In this document: piece by piece, positions 1-9,066 of the stretch
Numbering within the stretch: the stretch's first letter is position 1
How the letters are laid out: the number at the start of each line of letters is the position of its first letter
Assembly (NCBI GenBank): GCA_026393985.1
Contig: JAPKZB010000092.1
Coordinates: forward strand, 184,002 to 248,001
Origin: Acidobacteriota bacterium
GTDB lineage: Bacteria > Acidobacteriota > Terriglobia > Bryobacterales > Bryobacteraceae
Direction of reading: 5' to 3'
Length of the DNA stretch: 64,000 bases
Position numbers and translations under genes: made by a program
Notes under the pieces: generated by a model
Database searches by the model: none
Seen by the model: only the letters and a program-made list of their open reading frames with translations
What the model was told of the DNA's origin: nothing

Positions 1-826
1 GCAGGTCGTCCCGCGTCAGAACCCCGACGACCGTGTCGCCGTCCAGCACCGGGAAATCCATCTGGGAGCCGGCCAGAATCAGGTCGACCGCGCGGTCGAG
101 TCCGTTGCCGGAGTTGAGCACTTGAAAGTCCGTCAACATGGCTGCCCGGACCGGAATGCCGCCGAGCGCGGACTTCATTTGCGCCATGCTCGCCTCCTGC
201 GCCGCGCCGATCCAGACAAACAGGGCGATGAAAATCAGCAGCGGATTGGCAAAGAAGCCCACGAAACCGAACAGCACCGCCATGACCTGGCCCACCGTCG
301 CCGCGATCTGGGTGGCCCGCGTGTAGGGCATCCGCGTCGCCAGCAGCGCGCGCAGCACCCGGCCACCGTCCATCGGGAAGGCCGGCAGCAGGTTAAACAA
401 GAACAGCGTGATGTTGGCCAGCAGCAGCCGTTCAAGCAGCGACCCGGCCCCGAGCTTCTCGGCCGGAGGCAACTGCCCGCCCAGAACCGCGAACAGCAGC
501 GCGGCGATCCCCACGTTCACGGCCGGTCCGGCCAGCGCCACCCACAACTCCTGCCGCGGATCCTCCGGCATCCGCTCGAGGCGCGCGACGCCGCCGATGG
601 GCAGCAGGGTGATGTCGCTGGTTACAATGCCGAAGCGTTTGGCCATCATGGCGTGGCCCAACTCGTGCAGCAGCACACAGGCGAACAGGCCCAGGAAAAA
701 CGGTACCCCGGACAGGTCTCCCTGCCGCCAACCCTTCACCACCATCCACGCCAACAGCGCCAGAAAGGTGAAATGCACCTGCAGCCGGATGCCGGCCACC
801 GAACCAAGCGGAAGCGACCACGTCAT
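1..826 (-). CDS. Site-2 protease family M50 metallopeptidase with CBS domain (3' end cut by window edge)
   Basis: The frame runs from an ATG at 824-826 on the minus strand to the window edge without a stop (275 residues seen). HELGH at residues 54-58 is the zinc/catalytic site, and LLPAFPMDGGR at 147-156 supplies the second-motif Asp of M50 site-2 proteases. Several hydrophobic helices surround them. From about residue 225 a CBS domain begins (PVRAAM..DF, then DGDTVVGVLTRDDL) and is cut off. The expected role is intramembrane cleavage of membrane proteins such as anti-sigma factors; the substrate is unknown. The N-terminal coding sequence is copied in the adjacent duplication at 967-1198. Confidence 0.9.
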   Translation of the reverse strand, partial: MTWSLPLGSVAGIRLQVHFTFLALLAWMVVKGWRQGDLSGVPFFLGLFACVLLHELGHAMMAKRFGIVTSDITLLPIGGVARLERMPEDPRQELWVALAGPAVNVGIAALLFAVLGGQLPPAEKLGAGSLLERLLLANITLFLFNLLPAFPMDGGRVLRALLATRMPYTRATQIAATVGQVMAVLFGFVGFFANPLLIFIALFVWIGAAQEASMAQMKSALGGIPVRAAMLTDFQVLNSGNGLDRAVDLILAGSQMDFPVLDGDTVVGVLTRDDL

Positions 827-966
827 ACCCGCAGTCTAGCGCACCGGCTGACCGCTATATAGCAGTGTGCCGCCCCTCGCCTTCCCCAGAAAGGGGTTCG
901 GCTACCCGGCTCGCTTCCGGGCGTTCTTGGGCGCCGATCCTTCCATAATGAGGTAGTGCCGGGCGG
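735..966. repeat. 232-bp tandem duplication, copy 1
   Basis: Matching blocks recur at a constant offset of 232 bp with no visible indel: the protease start region (cgtcatac at 821 and 1053), the gctatata block at 854 and 1086, and aggtagtg at 951 and 1183. Copy 1 holds the real 5' end of the M50 gene plus a decayed copy of the 3' end of the glycosyltransferase gene. The copies differ at many scattered positions, so the duplication is not recent. Confidence 0.9.
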
Positions 967-1058
967 TTCACCACCATCCACGCCAACCGCGCCAGAAAGG
1001 TGAAATACACCAGCGGCCAGATGCCGGCGAACGAACCCGGCGGAAGCGCACACGTCAT
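855..1058 (-). pseudogene. Chimeric ORF made by the duplication (M50 N-terminus joined to glycosyltransferase C-terminal remnant)
   Basis: Read on the minus strand, this 67-codon frame starts MTCALPPGSFAGIWPL, a diverged copy of the protease start MTWSLPLGSVAGIRLQ, keeps ..FTFLARLAWMVV, and then runs into sequence derived from the glycosyltransferase 3' end. It probably has no function, although the frame remains open. Confidence 0.7.
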
Positions 1059-1198
1059 ACCCGCTGCCTAGCGGACTGGTTGATTGCTATATAGCATTTT
1101 ACCGCCGCTGGCCTTCACCAGGTAGAGGTTCGGCCGCCCGGCCCACTTCTGGGCGTTCTTGAGCGCGGGCCCTTCAATGACGAGGTAGTGGCGGGCGG
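967..1198. repeat. 232-bp tandem duplication, copy 2
   Basis: This copy holds the real 3' end of the glycosyltransferase gene (from its stop at 1068) plus a decayed copy of the M50 protease 5' end. It lies directly next to copy 1 in the same orientation. Confidence 0.9.
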
Positions 1199-2834
1199 GG
1201 GACTTCCATAACTGGGCAAACTGCTCGTAGTCCAGGAAGACCGCGGGCGCGCCGGGGGCGTAGGAGCCGTATTCGAGGTTGTTCACGCGGCCGTTGAGGA
1301 GGAGCGCGCGGGGGTTGCCGCCGTAGAAGAAGACGGAGGAGAAGGTGTAGTACTGGTTGTCGACGATCAGCTGCCCCGGCGGGGCGGCGGCGTAGGCCTC
1401 GGCCAGAGCGCGGGAACCGAGGTAGGGATCAAAGGTAATCAGCGCCACGCGTGCGGCGTGGAAGAACAGCGTCATCATGACGGCAAGGGCCAGCGCCAGC
1501 CGGCCGCCCCGTAGCAGCGCCGCGCCCACGGCGCCGATCAGGAAGGCGGCGCCGGCCATCATCAGAGGTAGCCGCAAGTAGGCAAACGCCGCAATGGTCA
1601 AATCGCCCATGTGGCCGAGGGAGAGGGTGTAGGCGTTGGTCGACTGCAGCACCAGGGCGCTCGAGATATCGCCCGGGGTGGGCAGGTTCCGCACGATCAT
1701 CAGGATGGCGACGATGGCCGCCAGGGCGGCCGCGGCCACCGCGGCGAGCACGCGCCGCCCGGCCGTCACCAGCGCAGTCTCGGTGCGCAGCACGTTGGCC
1801 AGCAGCAGGGCCAGCGCCGGATAGCAGGGCATGGAGTAGTACTCCTGGGTGGTGGAGAAGGTGAAGAACGTGAGCAGGAAGACGGTGAAGCAGAGCGCGA
1901 GCAGACGGGTCCGGTGGGCCCGGTCCTCGCCGCGGAAGCTCAGCTGGGCGAGGCCTGGAAAGAAGGCCGACCAGGGGAATAGCCACAGGAGATGGAACAC
2001 CCAGAACAGAGCCCGCGGCACGGTGTTGTAGTCTCGCGGCCAGCGCATGTTCAGAAAGCGGAAGACGTGCTCATTGAAGAAGTAGAACCAGAAGAAGCCA
2101 TGGTATTCGCCCGGTCCGCTGTGCATGGTGAAGTCGAGCAGCGGGGGATTGGCCACGGCCGCGGCTACGTGCCAGGGGGCCGCGATGCAGACCACAACCC
2201 AGAGCCCGATCCCGGGCTTCAGCAGCCGCCACGCGGGCCAGCTCCGCGTCAGCGTCATCCACAGCGCGATGGCTCCCACGGGAAACACCATCGCAATGAG
2301 CCCCTTCAGCAGCAGACCGGCGCCTATGGCGGCCCACAGCAGGTAAGCCCAGCGCCGCTCGCCTTCCATGGCGCGCAGGAACGCCCAGAGCGCGAGGGCA
2401 ATGGTGGCGGTCAACATTGCGTCGGGAATCTGAATGCGGGTAAAGAGCCATAGCCCGATGGAGGTGGCCAGGATCAGTCCGGCGTACAGGCCGGTCAACT
2501 CATCAAACGCCCAGCGCGCAATGCGCGCGGTGAGCCAGCAGAGGGCGATGACGCTGAGCGCCAGCGGAATCCGCGCCGCCCAATCGTGGATGCCGAAGAG
2601 GGCGTAGCTGGCGGCCATGGACCAGTAGATCAACGGCGACTTTTCGAGATAGGCGACGCCATTCAGCCGGGCCGTGACCCAGTCTCCGCTCGTCAACATG
2701 TTCGCGGCAATCTGCGCCTGTACGGCATCGACGTCGTCCATGAGTCCCGGCGGGCTCACCAGACAACCCAGGTAGATGACCGCGGCCACCAGGACGACGA
2801 TCAGTTGGTATCTACGTTCCATCGTTTGATCCAC
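1068..2834 (-). CDS. PMT/ArnT-like membrane glycosyltransferase
   Basis: This 588-residue polytopic protein resembles the PMT_2/ArnT family, which moves a sugar from a polyprenyl-phosphate donor to a periplasmic acceptor. The first extracytoplasmic loop has the acidic pair DD at 33-34 followed by the conserved EKSPLIYW at 64-71. About a dozen hydrophobic helices follow, and a soluble C-terminal part starts near residue 450. The start overlaps the end of the asparagine synthetase gene by 34 bp (22 bp if Met5 is used), so the two are likely co-translated. The acceptor (lipid A, lipid or protein) cannot be told. Its 3' end was duplicated downstream. Confidence 0.88.
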   Translation of the reverse strand: MDQTMERRYQLIVVLVAAVIYLGCLVSPPGLMDDVDAVQAQIAANMLTSGDWVTARLNGVAYLEKSPLIYWSMAASYALFGIHDWAARIPLALSVIALCWLTARIARWAFDELTGLYAGLILATSIGLWLFTRIQIPDAMLTATIALALWAFLRAMEGERRWAYLLWAAIGAGLLLKGLIAMVFPVGAIALWMTLTRSWPAWRLLKPGIGLWVVVCIAAPWHVAAAVANPPLLDFTMHSGPGEYHGFFWFYFFNEHVFRFLNMRWPRDYNTVPRALFWVFHLLWLFPWSAFFPGLAQLSFRGEDRAHRTRLLALCFTVFLLTFFTFSTTQEYYSMPCYPALALLLANVLRTETALVTAGRRVLAAVAAAALAAIVAILMIVRNLPTPGDISSALVLQSTNAYTLSLGHMGDLTIAAFAYLRLPLMMAGAAFLIGAVGAALLRGGRLALALAVMMTLFFHAARVALITFDPYLGSRALAEAYAAAPPGQLIVDNQYYTFSSVFFYGGNPRALLLNGRVNNLEYGSYAPGAPAVFLDYEQFAQLWKSPARHYLVIEGPALKNAQKWAGRPNLYLVKASGGKMLYSNQPVR

Positions 2835-4627
2835 AAGAATAGTGTCAACAGGCCCCAGAGGTGGTAGCCGTAGTTGCCGCGCCGCGCCAGATGGTCATCG
2901 AGCACGCGCTCGACGGCCGCCGGCCGGAACAGTCGATTCGGCGTCCGCAAAGTGTCTTCGAGCAGCGGCCGCAGGGCCGTGCGGAACCAGTCGTGGGCGG
3001 GTATGTCGAAGCCTTCCTTTTTCCGGTCCAGCACGCTATCGGGCACCTTGCCGCGCAGCAGTTGCCGCAGCACGTACTTCAACTGCCCGTTGTGAATTTT
3101 GAGAGAGTGGGGCAGCCGGGCGGCGAACTCCACCACGCGGTGATCGAGAAACGGCGGGCGCACTTCGAGCGAATGCGCCATTGACATCCGGTCGCATTTG
3201 TACAGAATGTCGTCGGGCAGATACCAGTTCTGGTCCAGCTCGAGAAAGTCGCGGTAGGGCGGTGGGGCGTGCATCGGGGCGAACCAGCCGTTGGCCAGCA
3301 ACCGCTCGCGTTCGGCGGCGGTGAAGGTGCCGTTCCAGTACAGATGCGCCGCGATGGGGTCCAACTGCGCTCCCTGCAGGAACCGCTTCACCTTGTATTC
3401 GAAGCTGATCTTTTCGTCCGAGACCGGGAGCAAAGCCTTGGCCAGGCGCAGCCCGAAACCCTTGCCCGGCAGGTGGCGGATGCGCCGGGCGTACTCATCG
3501 GCGAGATAGGTATAGTAACCGCCGAACAGCTCATCGGCCCCTTCGCCGGAGAGCGCGACGGTGACATGCTGCCGCGTCATGCGCGACAGGTACCAGACGG
3601 GCAGCGCCCCGGCGTCGGCCGAGGGCTCGTCGGAGTAGTAGGGGAACTGGCTCACCGCATCGGCGAGGTCGGCCGAGGGGTTGCAATCGAACTCATGGTG
3701 GTCGGTGCCGTAGCGTTGCGCCACTTCGCGGAACCAGGGGCTCTCATCGAACTTCCTTCCTGCAAAGGAGACCGAGAAGGTTTTCAGCCGCCCCGGCGCC
3801 GCCTCGGCGGCGTAGTGCAGCACGGCGGTGGAATCGACGCCGCCCGAGGCCCAGATGCCCAGCGGCACATCGGCGATCAGATGCTCCCGCACGGATTCGC
3901 GGAGGCGCTGGTCCAGCTCCGCCTTGGCGGCTTCAAGGCTCATCCTGGACTCCGGTGAGAACTGCAGCCGCCAGTAAGCCTCTACCTGCTCGCGCCCGTC
4001 GCGCCATTCGAGCAGATGCCCCGGCGGCAGCTTTTCGACTCCCTCGAGCAGGGTGTACGGCCCGGGGATGTAGTTGCACTGGAGAAACGCGTTCAACCCC
4101 GGCCGGGAGATGCGCCGGGGGATTTCCGGATGCGCCAGAATCGCCTTCAACTCCGAGCCGAAGTAGAGTTCGCCCTGATGCCGGCACAGGTAGAGCGGTT
4201 TGATGCCCATGCGGTCCCGCGCCAGCACGAGACGGCGCCGCGACTCGGTCCATAGGGCGACGCCGAACATGCCGCGGAGGCGCGAGAAGACCCCGGTATC
4301 CCACTCGAGAAAGCCTTGCAGCACCACTTCGGTGTCCGAGTGCGTCGAGAAGCGCCGGCCCCGGCCGATCAACTCTTCCCGCAGTTCGCGATAGTTGTAG
4401 ATCTCGCCGTTGAAGACGATTACGGTGTCGCGGTCGGCGCTGTAGACCGGTTGCTCGCCGCCCGCCAGATCGATGATGCGCAGCCGGACGGCTCCGAGCG
4501 AGACCTCGGTCGTCTGATGGACGCCCCATTGGTCGGGCCCGCGGTGGTGGAGCGATTGCGTAGCGGCCTCGATGCGGCCCGGGATGGCCGCGCGGCTACG
4601 GTGCGTGTAGCCGGCTATTCCGCACAT
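2801..4627 (-). CDS. asnB: Asparagine synthase, glutamine-hydrolysing
   Basis: A 608-residue class II glutamine amidotransferase. MCGIAG places the catalytic Cys at position 2, and the glutaminase domain includes FNGEIYNYRELREEL. The synthetase domain has the pyrophosphate loop WASGGVDSTAVLHYA and the later SGEGADELFGGY and RPPFLDHRVVEFAARLP signatures. It uses glutamine nitrogen to amidate aspartate or a related carboxylate with ATP. Coupling to a membrane glycosyltransferase, as in many polysaccharide loci, leaves open that it amidates a cell-envelope sugar acid instead. The divergent ATPase gene starts 104 bp away. Confidence 0.93.
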   Translation of the reverse strand: MCGIAGYTHRSRAAIPGRIEAATQSLHHRGPDQWGVHQTTEVSLGAVRLRIIDLAGGEQPVYSADRDTVIVFNGEIYNYRELREELIGRGRRFSTHSDTEVVLQGFLEWDTGVFSRLRGMFGVALWTESRRRLVLARDRMGIKPLYLCRHQGELYFGSELKAILAHPEIPRRISRPGLNAFLQCNYIPGPYTLLEGVEKLPPGHLLEWRDGREQVEAYWRLQFSPESRMSLEAAKAELDQRLRESVREHLIADVPLGIWASGGVDSTAVLHYAAEAAPGRLKTFSVSFAGRKFDESPWFREVAQRYGTDHHEFDCNPSADLADAVSQFPYYSDEPSADAGALPVWYLSRMTRQHVTVALSGEGADELFGGYYTYLADEYARRIRHLPGKGFGLRLAKALLPVSDEKISFEYKVKRFLQGAQLDPIAAHLYWNGTFTAAERERLLANGWFAPMHAPPPYRDFLELDQNWYLPDDILYKCDRMSMAHSLEVRPPFLDHRVVEFAARLPHSLKIHNGQLKYVLRQLLRGKVPDSVLDRKKEGFDIPAHDWFRTALRPLLEDTLRTPNRLFRPAAVERVLDDHLARRGNYGYHLWGLLTLFLWIKRWNVDTN

Positions 4628-4731
4628 GGAGCAAGAGGCATCTCCTTTATTTTAGTGCAGCCGGGTGTCCATCCGGCACCAGCGCAGCCGATTGGTGGAT
4701 ATGCTGGAGGAGGGAGATCGGAAGGCGCAGC

Positions 4732-7398
4732 ATGGAGGCAGTAAAACCAGCCCGCACCGACTGGCACCTGGTGCCGCTTCCCGAGGTCCTTGCCTGGCTA
4801 AGCTCCTCTGAGGACGGTCTGCCGGGCGCCGAGGCCGCGGAGCGGTTGCAGACCGGCGGGCCGAATGAACTGCCCCGGCAACCGGTGCCCGGCCTGGGGC
4901 GGATTCTGCTCCGGCAGTTTCTCAGTCCACTGATCTATGTCCTGCTGTTGGCGGCCGGTCTGTCGATCCTCGCCGGCGATGTCAGCGATGCCGCGTTTAT
5001 AGCGGTGGTGCTGGCGATCAACGCCGGAATTGGCGGCTATCAGGAGTGGCGGGCCGAGCAGAGTACGCGGGCCCTGCAACAACTGCTGCGGATTCGCGCC
5101 TCGGTACTGCGCGATGGCGAGGTGCAGGAGATCGACTCGGCCGCGGTGGTGGCCGGCGATATTGTCTGGCTCGAATCCGGCAACCGGGTGCCGGCCGACG
5201 TCCGGTTGCTTTCCGTGGCGGGCTTGGAGATCGACGAATCGCTGCTGACCGGCGAATCGCTTGCCGTGCGGAAGGACGCGGGGTGGGCGACCGAGGCCGG
5301 CGCCGCCGTGGCCGACCGGCGCAACATGGCCTACGCGGGCTCTACCGTCGTTCGTGGCCGGGGCAAGGGCATCGTCGTGGCTACCGGAACGGCTACCGCG
5401 GTGGGTGAACTGGCGCTTGACGTCATCGGCGCCGCCGGCGGCAAGGCCCCGCTGCTGGTCCGCATGGAACGGTTCAGCCATCTGGTGGCGATTGTTGTGC
5501 TGGTGGCCTCGCTGCTGATCGGATCGATCGGGGTGTTCGGCTGGCGCCTCGGCGTTCAGGAGATGCTGTTTTTTGGGATCGCGCTGGCCGTGGCGGCGAT
5601 CCCCGAGGGGCTGCCGGCGGCGCTCACGGCGGCGCTGGCGGTGGCGTCGACGCGGATGGCGGAGCGCCGCGTAATCGTCCGGCGGCTTGCCGCGGTGGAG
5701 GGTCTTGGTAGTTGCACCCTGATTGCGAGCGACAAAACCGGCACCCTTACGCAGAACGAGCTCACGGTCCGTCAGATCGTGCTGCCCGCGGGCGAGCGGC
5801 TTGCTGTAACCGGTGAGGGCTTTGCGCCGAATGGCTACGTTCTGCTGGGGGGGGAGACGTTGACACGTCCGGAGCCCCCCGCGCTTGCCGCCCTGGTCCG
5901 CGCCGCGGTGCTGTGCAACGAAGGGGACCTGCGTTTGCGCGATGGCGCCTGGGTCTGGCGCGGGGATGCGACCGACCTGGCGCTGCTGTCGCTGGGGGTG
6001 AAGCTGGGCGTGATCCGGCCGGCCCTGCTCGAGGAGTACCCCCAGATCAACCAGATTCCCTACGAGCCGGAGCGGCAATTTGCCGCTACCTATCACCGCT
6101 CGGCCGGAGGCGTGCGCGTGCTGGTCAAAGGCGCTCCGGAGCGGGTGCTGGCGATGTGTGCCGGGCCGGTGGAGGCGGCGGTGGAGGCCGCCGGGAGGCT
6201 GGCCGCCGAGGGTCTGCGCGTTCTGGCTCTGGCGGAAGGTGAGCCTGCGCCCGGACACGATCACGCGATTGCTCCCCCCGAACCCGGCCAACTCCGTTTT
6301 TTGGGGCTTGCCGGCATGATCGACCCGCTGCGCAGCGGAGTCCCGGAAGCCATTGCAGCCTGCCAGCGAGCGGGCATCACGGTCTGCATGGTTACCGGCG
6401 ACCATCCGGTGACGGCTTTGGCGATTGCGCGCGACCTGGACCTGGCCCACCGTCCGGAGCAGGTGGTGACGGGCAGCATGCTGGCTGGCCAGGACGCCGC
6501 CGCCCTGGCCGCCACGCTAACGCAGGCGAGGGTCTTTGCCCGGGTGACGCCGCGTCAGAAGCTGCTGCTCGTGGAGGCCGCGCGCCGGATGGGCCACTTT
6601 GTGGCGGTGACCGGAGACGGCGTGAACGATGCTCCGGCGCTGCGGGCTGCCAATATTGGCGTGGCGATGGGCAAGGGGGGAACGGACGTGGCCCGCGATG
6701 CGGCGGATATCGTCCTGAGCGACGACAACTTTGCGAGCATCGTGGCGGGTATCGAGGAGGGGCGGGTGGCTTACGACAACGTCCGCAAGGTGATCTACCT
6801 GCTGATCTCCTGCGGCGCGGCGGAGTTGCTCGCCCTCGGCAGCGCGGTGCTCATCGGCATGCCCATGCCGCTGCTGCCCGTGCAGATTCTCTGGGTGAAC
6901 CTGGTGACCAACGGCATTCAGGGGGTTGCCTTGGCGTTTGAATCGAATGAAGGCGGCGTGCTGCGGCGCCAGCCGCGCGACCCGGCCGAACCGATCTTCA
7001 ACCGCCTGATGATTGAACGAACCTTGGTTTCGGCGGTTTTCATGGCGGGCGTGCTGCTGGCCGCCTTTGCCTGGATGCTGCGCAATGGTTGGCCGGAGCC
7101 GGCCGCGCGGAACGTCCTGTTGCTGCTGTTTGTGTTGTTTGAGAACTTTCACGTGGGCAACTGCCGGTCGGAAACGCGGTCGGCTTTTGCCCTGCCGCCT
7201 TGGCGCTCGCGGCTCCTGCTGGCTGGCGTAGGCGTGGCGTTGCTGGCGCACTTGGCGGCCATGTACACTCCTCTGGGCCAGCGCCTGCTCCGGACCGAGG
7301 CAGTGGGCGTGACGGAGTGGCTGGTGATGATAGCCGTCAGCTCCACCATCGTTGCCGTGATGGAGCTGCACAAGCTGATTTGGCGGTGGCGGCGCTAG
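4732..7398 (+). CDS. Cation-transporting P-type ATPase (P2-like)
   Basis: An 888-residue inner-membrane ion pump. It begins with a cation-ATPase N domain, and the actuator loop has LTGES at 172-176. TM4 has PEGLP at 291-295, the phosphorylated Asp is D334 in DKTGTLTQ, and the hinge is TGDGVNDAPAL from 627. TM4 and the overall layout point to the P2 (Ca2+/Mn2+/Na+-type) group. In TM6 the usual NxxxD reads NLVTN (723-727), so a ligand Asp is replaced by Asn and ion specificity is uncertain. The ATG follows a GGAGG-type ribosome site (aggagggag). The 3' end overlaps the convergent dehydrogenase by 4 bp. Confidence 0.92.
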   Translation: MEAVKPARTDWHLVPLPEVLAWLSSSEDGLPGAEAAERLQTGGPNELPRQPVPGLGRILLRQFLSPLIYVLLLAAGLSILAGDVSDAAFIAVVLAINAGIGGYQEWRAEQSTRALQQLLRIRASVLRDGEVQEIDSAAVVAGDIVWLESGNRVPADVRLLSVAGLEIDESLLTGESLAVRKDAGWATEAGAAVADRRNMAYAGSTVVRGRGKGIVVATGTATAVGELALDVIGAAGGKAPLLVRMERFSHLVAIVVLVASLLIGSIGVFGWRLGVQEMLFFGIALAVAAIPEGLPAALTAALAVASTRMAERRVIVRRLAAVEGLGSCTLIASDKTGTLTQNELTVRQIVLPAGERLAVTGEGFAPNGYVLLGGETLTRPEPPALAALVRAAVLCNEGDLRLRDGAWVWRGDATDLALLSLGVKLGVIRPALLEEYPQINQIPYEPERQFAATYHRSAGGVRVLVKGAPERVLAMCAGPVEAAVEAAGRLAAEGLRVLALAEGEPAPGHDHAIAPPEPGQLRFLGLAGMIDPLRSGVPEAIAACQRAGITVCMVTGDHPVTALAIARDLDLAHRPEQVVTGSMLAGQDAAALAATLTQARVFARVTPRQKLLLVEAARRMGHFVAVTGDGVNDAPALRAANIGVAMGKGGTDVARDAADIVLSDDNFASIVAGIEEGRVAYDNVRKVIYLLISCGAAELLALGSAVLIGMPMPLLPVQILWVNLVTNGIQGVALAFESNEGGVLRRQPRDPAEPIFNRLMIERTLVSAVFMAGVLLAAFAWMLRNGWPEPAARNVLLLLFVLFENFHVGNCRSETRSAFALPPWRSRLLLAGVGVALLAHLAAMYTPLGQRLLRTEAVGVTEWLVMIAVSSTIVAVMELHKLIWRWRR

Positions 7399-8372
7399 TA
7401 GCCCAGTTTCTTGTTGACGAGGTTTTCGAGCGGTTCGCCTTTGAGGAAGCGGTTGCAGTTATCGACGAAGAACTGAATCGCCTCGTCGGTCCAGGTGGCG
7501 GTGTGGTCGGCGCAGTGGGGCGAGATCAGCACGTTCTCCATCTTCCAGAAGGGATGGTCGGCCGGGAGGGGTTCGACGTCGAACACGTCGAGGGAAGCGC
7601 CGCGAATCTGGCCCGAGGAGAGCGCGGTGATGAGCGCGGCTTCGTCGACGACGGGGCCGCGGCCGAGGTTGATCAGGACGGCGGACGACTTCATGGCGGC
7701 GAGTTCGGCGGCACCGATCAGGCCGCGGGTCTCTTCGGTTAACGGGGCGGCCAGGAGGACGTAGTCGCAGCCGGCCAGCATGGCGGCGCGGTCGGCGATG
7801 GCGAAGCTGCGGTCGACGACCGGGTCGCTGCCGGAAAGCTCCGGCCGGCGGCGGATGGCGTGGATGTTCAGTCCGAGGGCCTTGGCGCGTACCGCGGTGG
7901 CCCGGCCGATTTCGCCGTAGCCGACGATGCCGAGCGTTTTGCCGGTGATCATCTCGACGTCGAACTGCTCCCAGCGGGCGGCTTCCTGGTTGCGGACCAT
8001 CCGCCGCAGGTCCTTGGCGAAGTAGAGGATGGAGGCGATGCCGAATTCGCCCAGCGACTCTTTGAAGACGCCGCGGGCGTTTGTCATCGGGATCGGGCTC
8101 TCGACGAGAGCCGGGAAGAGGGTGGACTCAAGGCCGGCCGCCATGGAGTGCAGCCACCGGGCCTTCGGCGCGAGGGGCCACAGGGCTTCCAGTTTCACGC
8201 CCGCGTTCATGCAGTAGAGGACGACGTCGGCGCGATCGCCGAGGGAGGCAAAGGCCTCCGGGGTATTGCCAATCACCACTTCCGTGCCGGCCGGCAGCTT
8301 GTCGAGCCCGCGCAGATACGGGGCGGCCGGATTCGAAATGACCATGATGCTCAAAGAGGACATGCTCTCCAC
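7395..8372 (-). CDS. D-2-hydroxyacid dehydrogenase (NAD(P)-dependent)
   Basis: A 325-residue member of the D-isomer 2-hydroxyacid dehydrogenase family. The nucleotide-binding loop GYGEIG lies at 151-156 within a Rossmann fold. INLGRGPVVDEAAL carries the substrate/catalytic Arg, DVFDVEPLP the Glu region and SPHCADHTATW the catalytic His. It would interconvert a 2-keto acid and a D-2-hydroxy acid; sequence alone does not separate glyoxylate/hydroxypyruvate from other substrates. The gene stands alone, convergent with the ATPase gene. Met4 (8363) is a possible alternative start. Confidence 0.92.
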   Translation of the reverse strand: MESMSSLSIMVISNPAAPYLRGLDKLPAGTEVVIGNTPEAFASLGDRADVVLYCMNAGVKLEALWPLAPKARWLHSMAAGLESTLFPALVESPIPMTNARGVFKESLGEFGIASILYFAKDLRRMVRNQEAARWEQFDVEMITGKTLGIVGYGEIGRATAVRAKALGLNIHAIRRRPELSGSDPVVDRSFAIADRAAMLAGCDYVLLAAPLTEETRGLIGAAELAAMKSSAVLINLGRGPVVDEAALITALSSGQIRGASLDVFDVEPLPADHPFWKMENVLISPHCADHTATWTDEAIQFFVDNCNRFLKGEPLENLVNKKLGY

Positions 8373-8403
8373 CGTATCATGCCGGTTGCGGCGCCGATCC
8401 GGT

Positions 8404-9066
8404 GTGGCGGAAACTAAAGCAGTGCCAGAGTTTTGCAGTTGCGGCGCACGGTTGCCGGAAGACGCGCGATTTTGCCATAAGTGCGGCCGGCCGCTTTATG
8501 AGCAAGCCGAGTTGGAGATGCCTCCGGAGGTCCCGGCCGGGCCTCCTCCGCCGCCACCCCTGGTGGCCGGGCCGCTGCCCGTCGATTTTCACAACGGGAA
8601 GGCTATCCGCGCCGCTTTGTTCACGGCCTCGCTGATTTTCTTCTTCTCGACGCTTCCGCTGCCGTTCGCCGCGGCGCTGCTCTGGCGGGTGGTCATCCTG
8701 GTGGCCGGAGGCTTCCTTTCGGTGGTCTTTTACCGCCGCTGGACCGGCCAGGCGCTGACGATCAAGAGCGGGGCTCGGATTGGTTGGATCACCGGCATTT
8801 TTGCTTTTGTGCTGACGCTGCTGGTGCTGACGATGGCCATGGTGGCGATCTCTTCGGACGGTGATCTGATTACGGTCTGGTCGGAGCAGATGCGGCAGTC
8901 GGCCGGTAACGATCCCGGGGTGGAGCAGGCGGTTGAGGTGATAAAGCAGCCCGCCAGCTTTGCGCTGCTGATCTTGCTGGTGATTGCGATTCTGTTCGGC
9001 GTCACGACCATTCTGCCTTCGTTGGGCGGTATTCTGGCCGTGAAGCTGCTCAAGAAGGACGGCTGA
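8404..9066 (+). CDS. Zinc-ribbon membrane protein, function unknown
   Basis: I chose GTG 8404 because the open frame upstream of it overlaps the divergent dehydrogenase start. The 220-residue product begins with a zinc ribbon (CSCGARLPEDARFCHKCGRPL), then an acidic and proline-rich linker, then about four hydrophobic helices forming a small membrane domain. Such architectures occur in uncharacterised bacterial membrane proteins. The last 17 bp overlap the convergent EamA transporter gene. No catalytic motif is visible. Confidence 0.75.
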   Translation: MAETKAVPEFCSCGARLPEDARFCHKCGRPLYEQAELEMPPEVPAGPPPPPPLVAGPLPVDFHNGKAIRAALFTASLIFFFSTLPLPFAAALLWRVVILVAGGFLSVVFYRRWTGQALTIKSGARIGWITGIFAFVLTLLVLTMAMVAISSDGDLITVWSEQMRQSAGNDPGVEQAVEVIKQPASFALLILLVIAILFGVTTILPSLGGILAVKLLKKDG

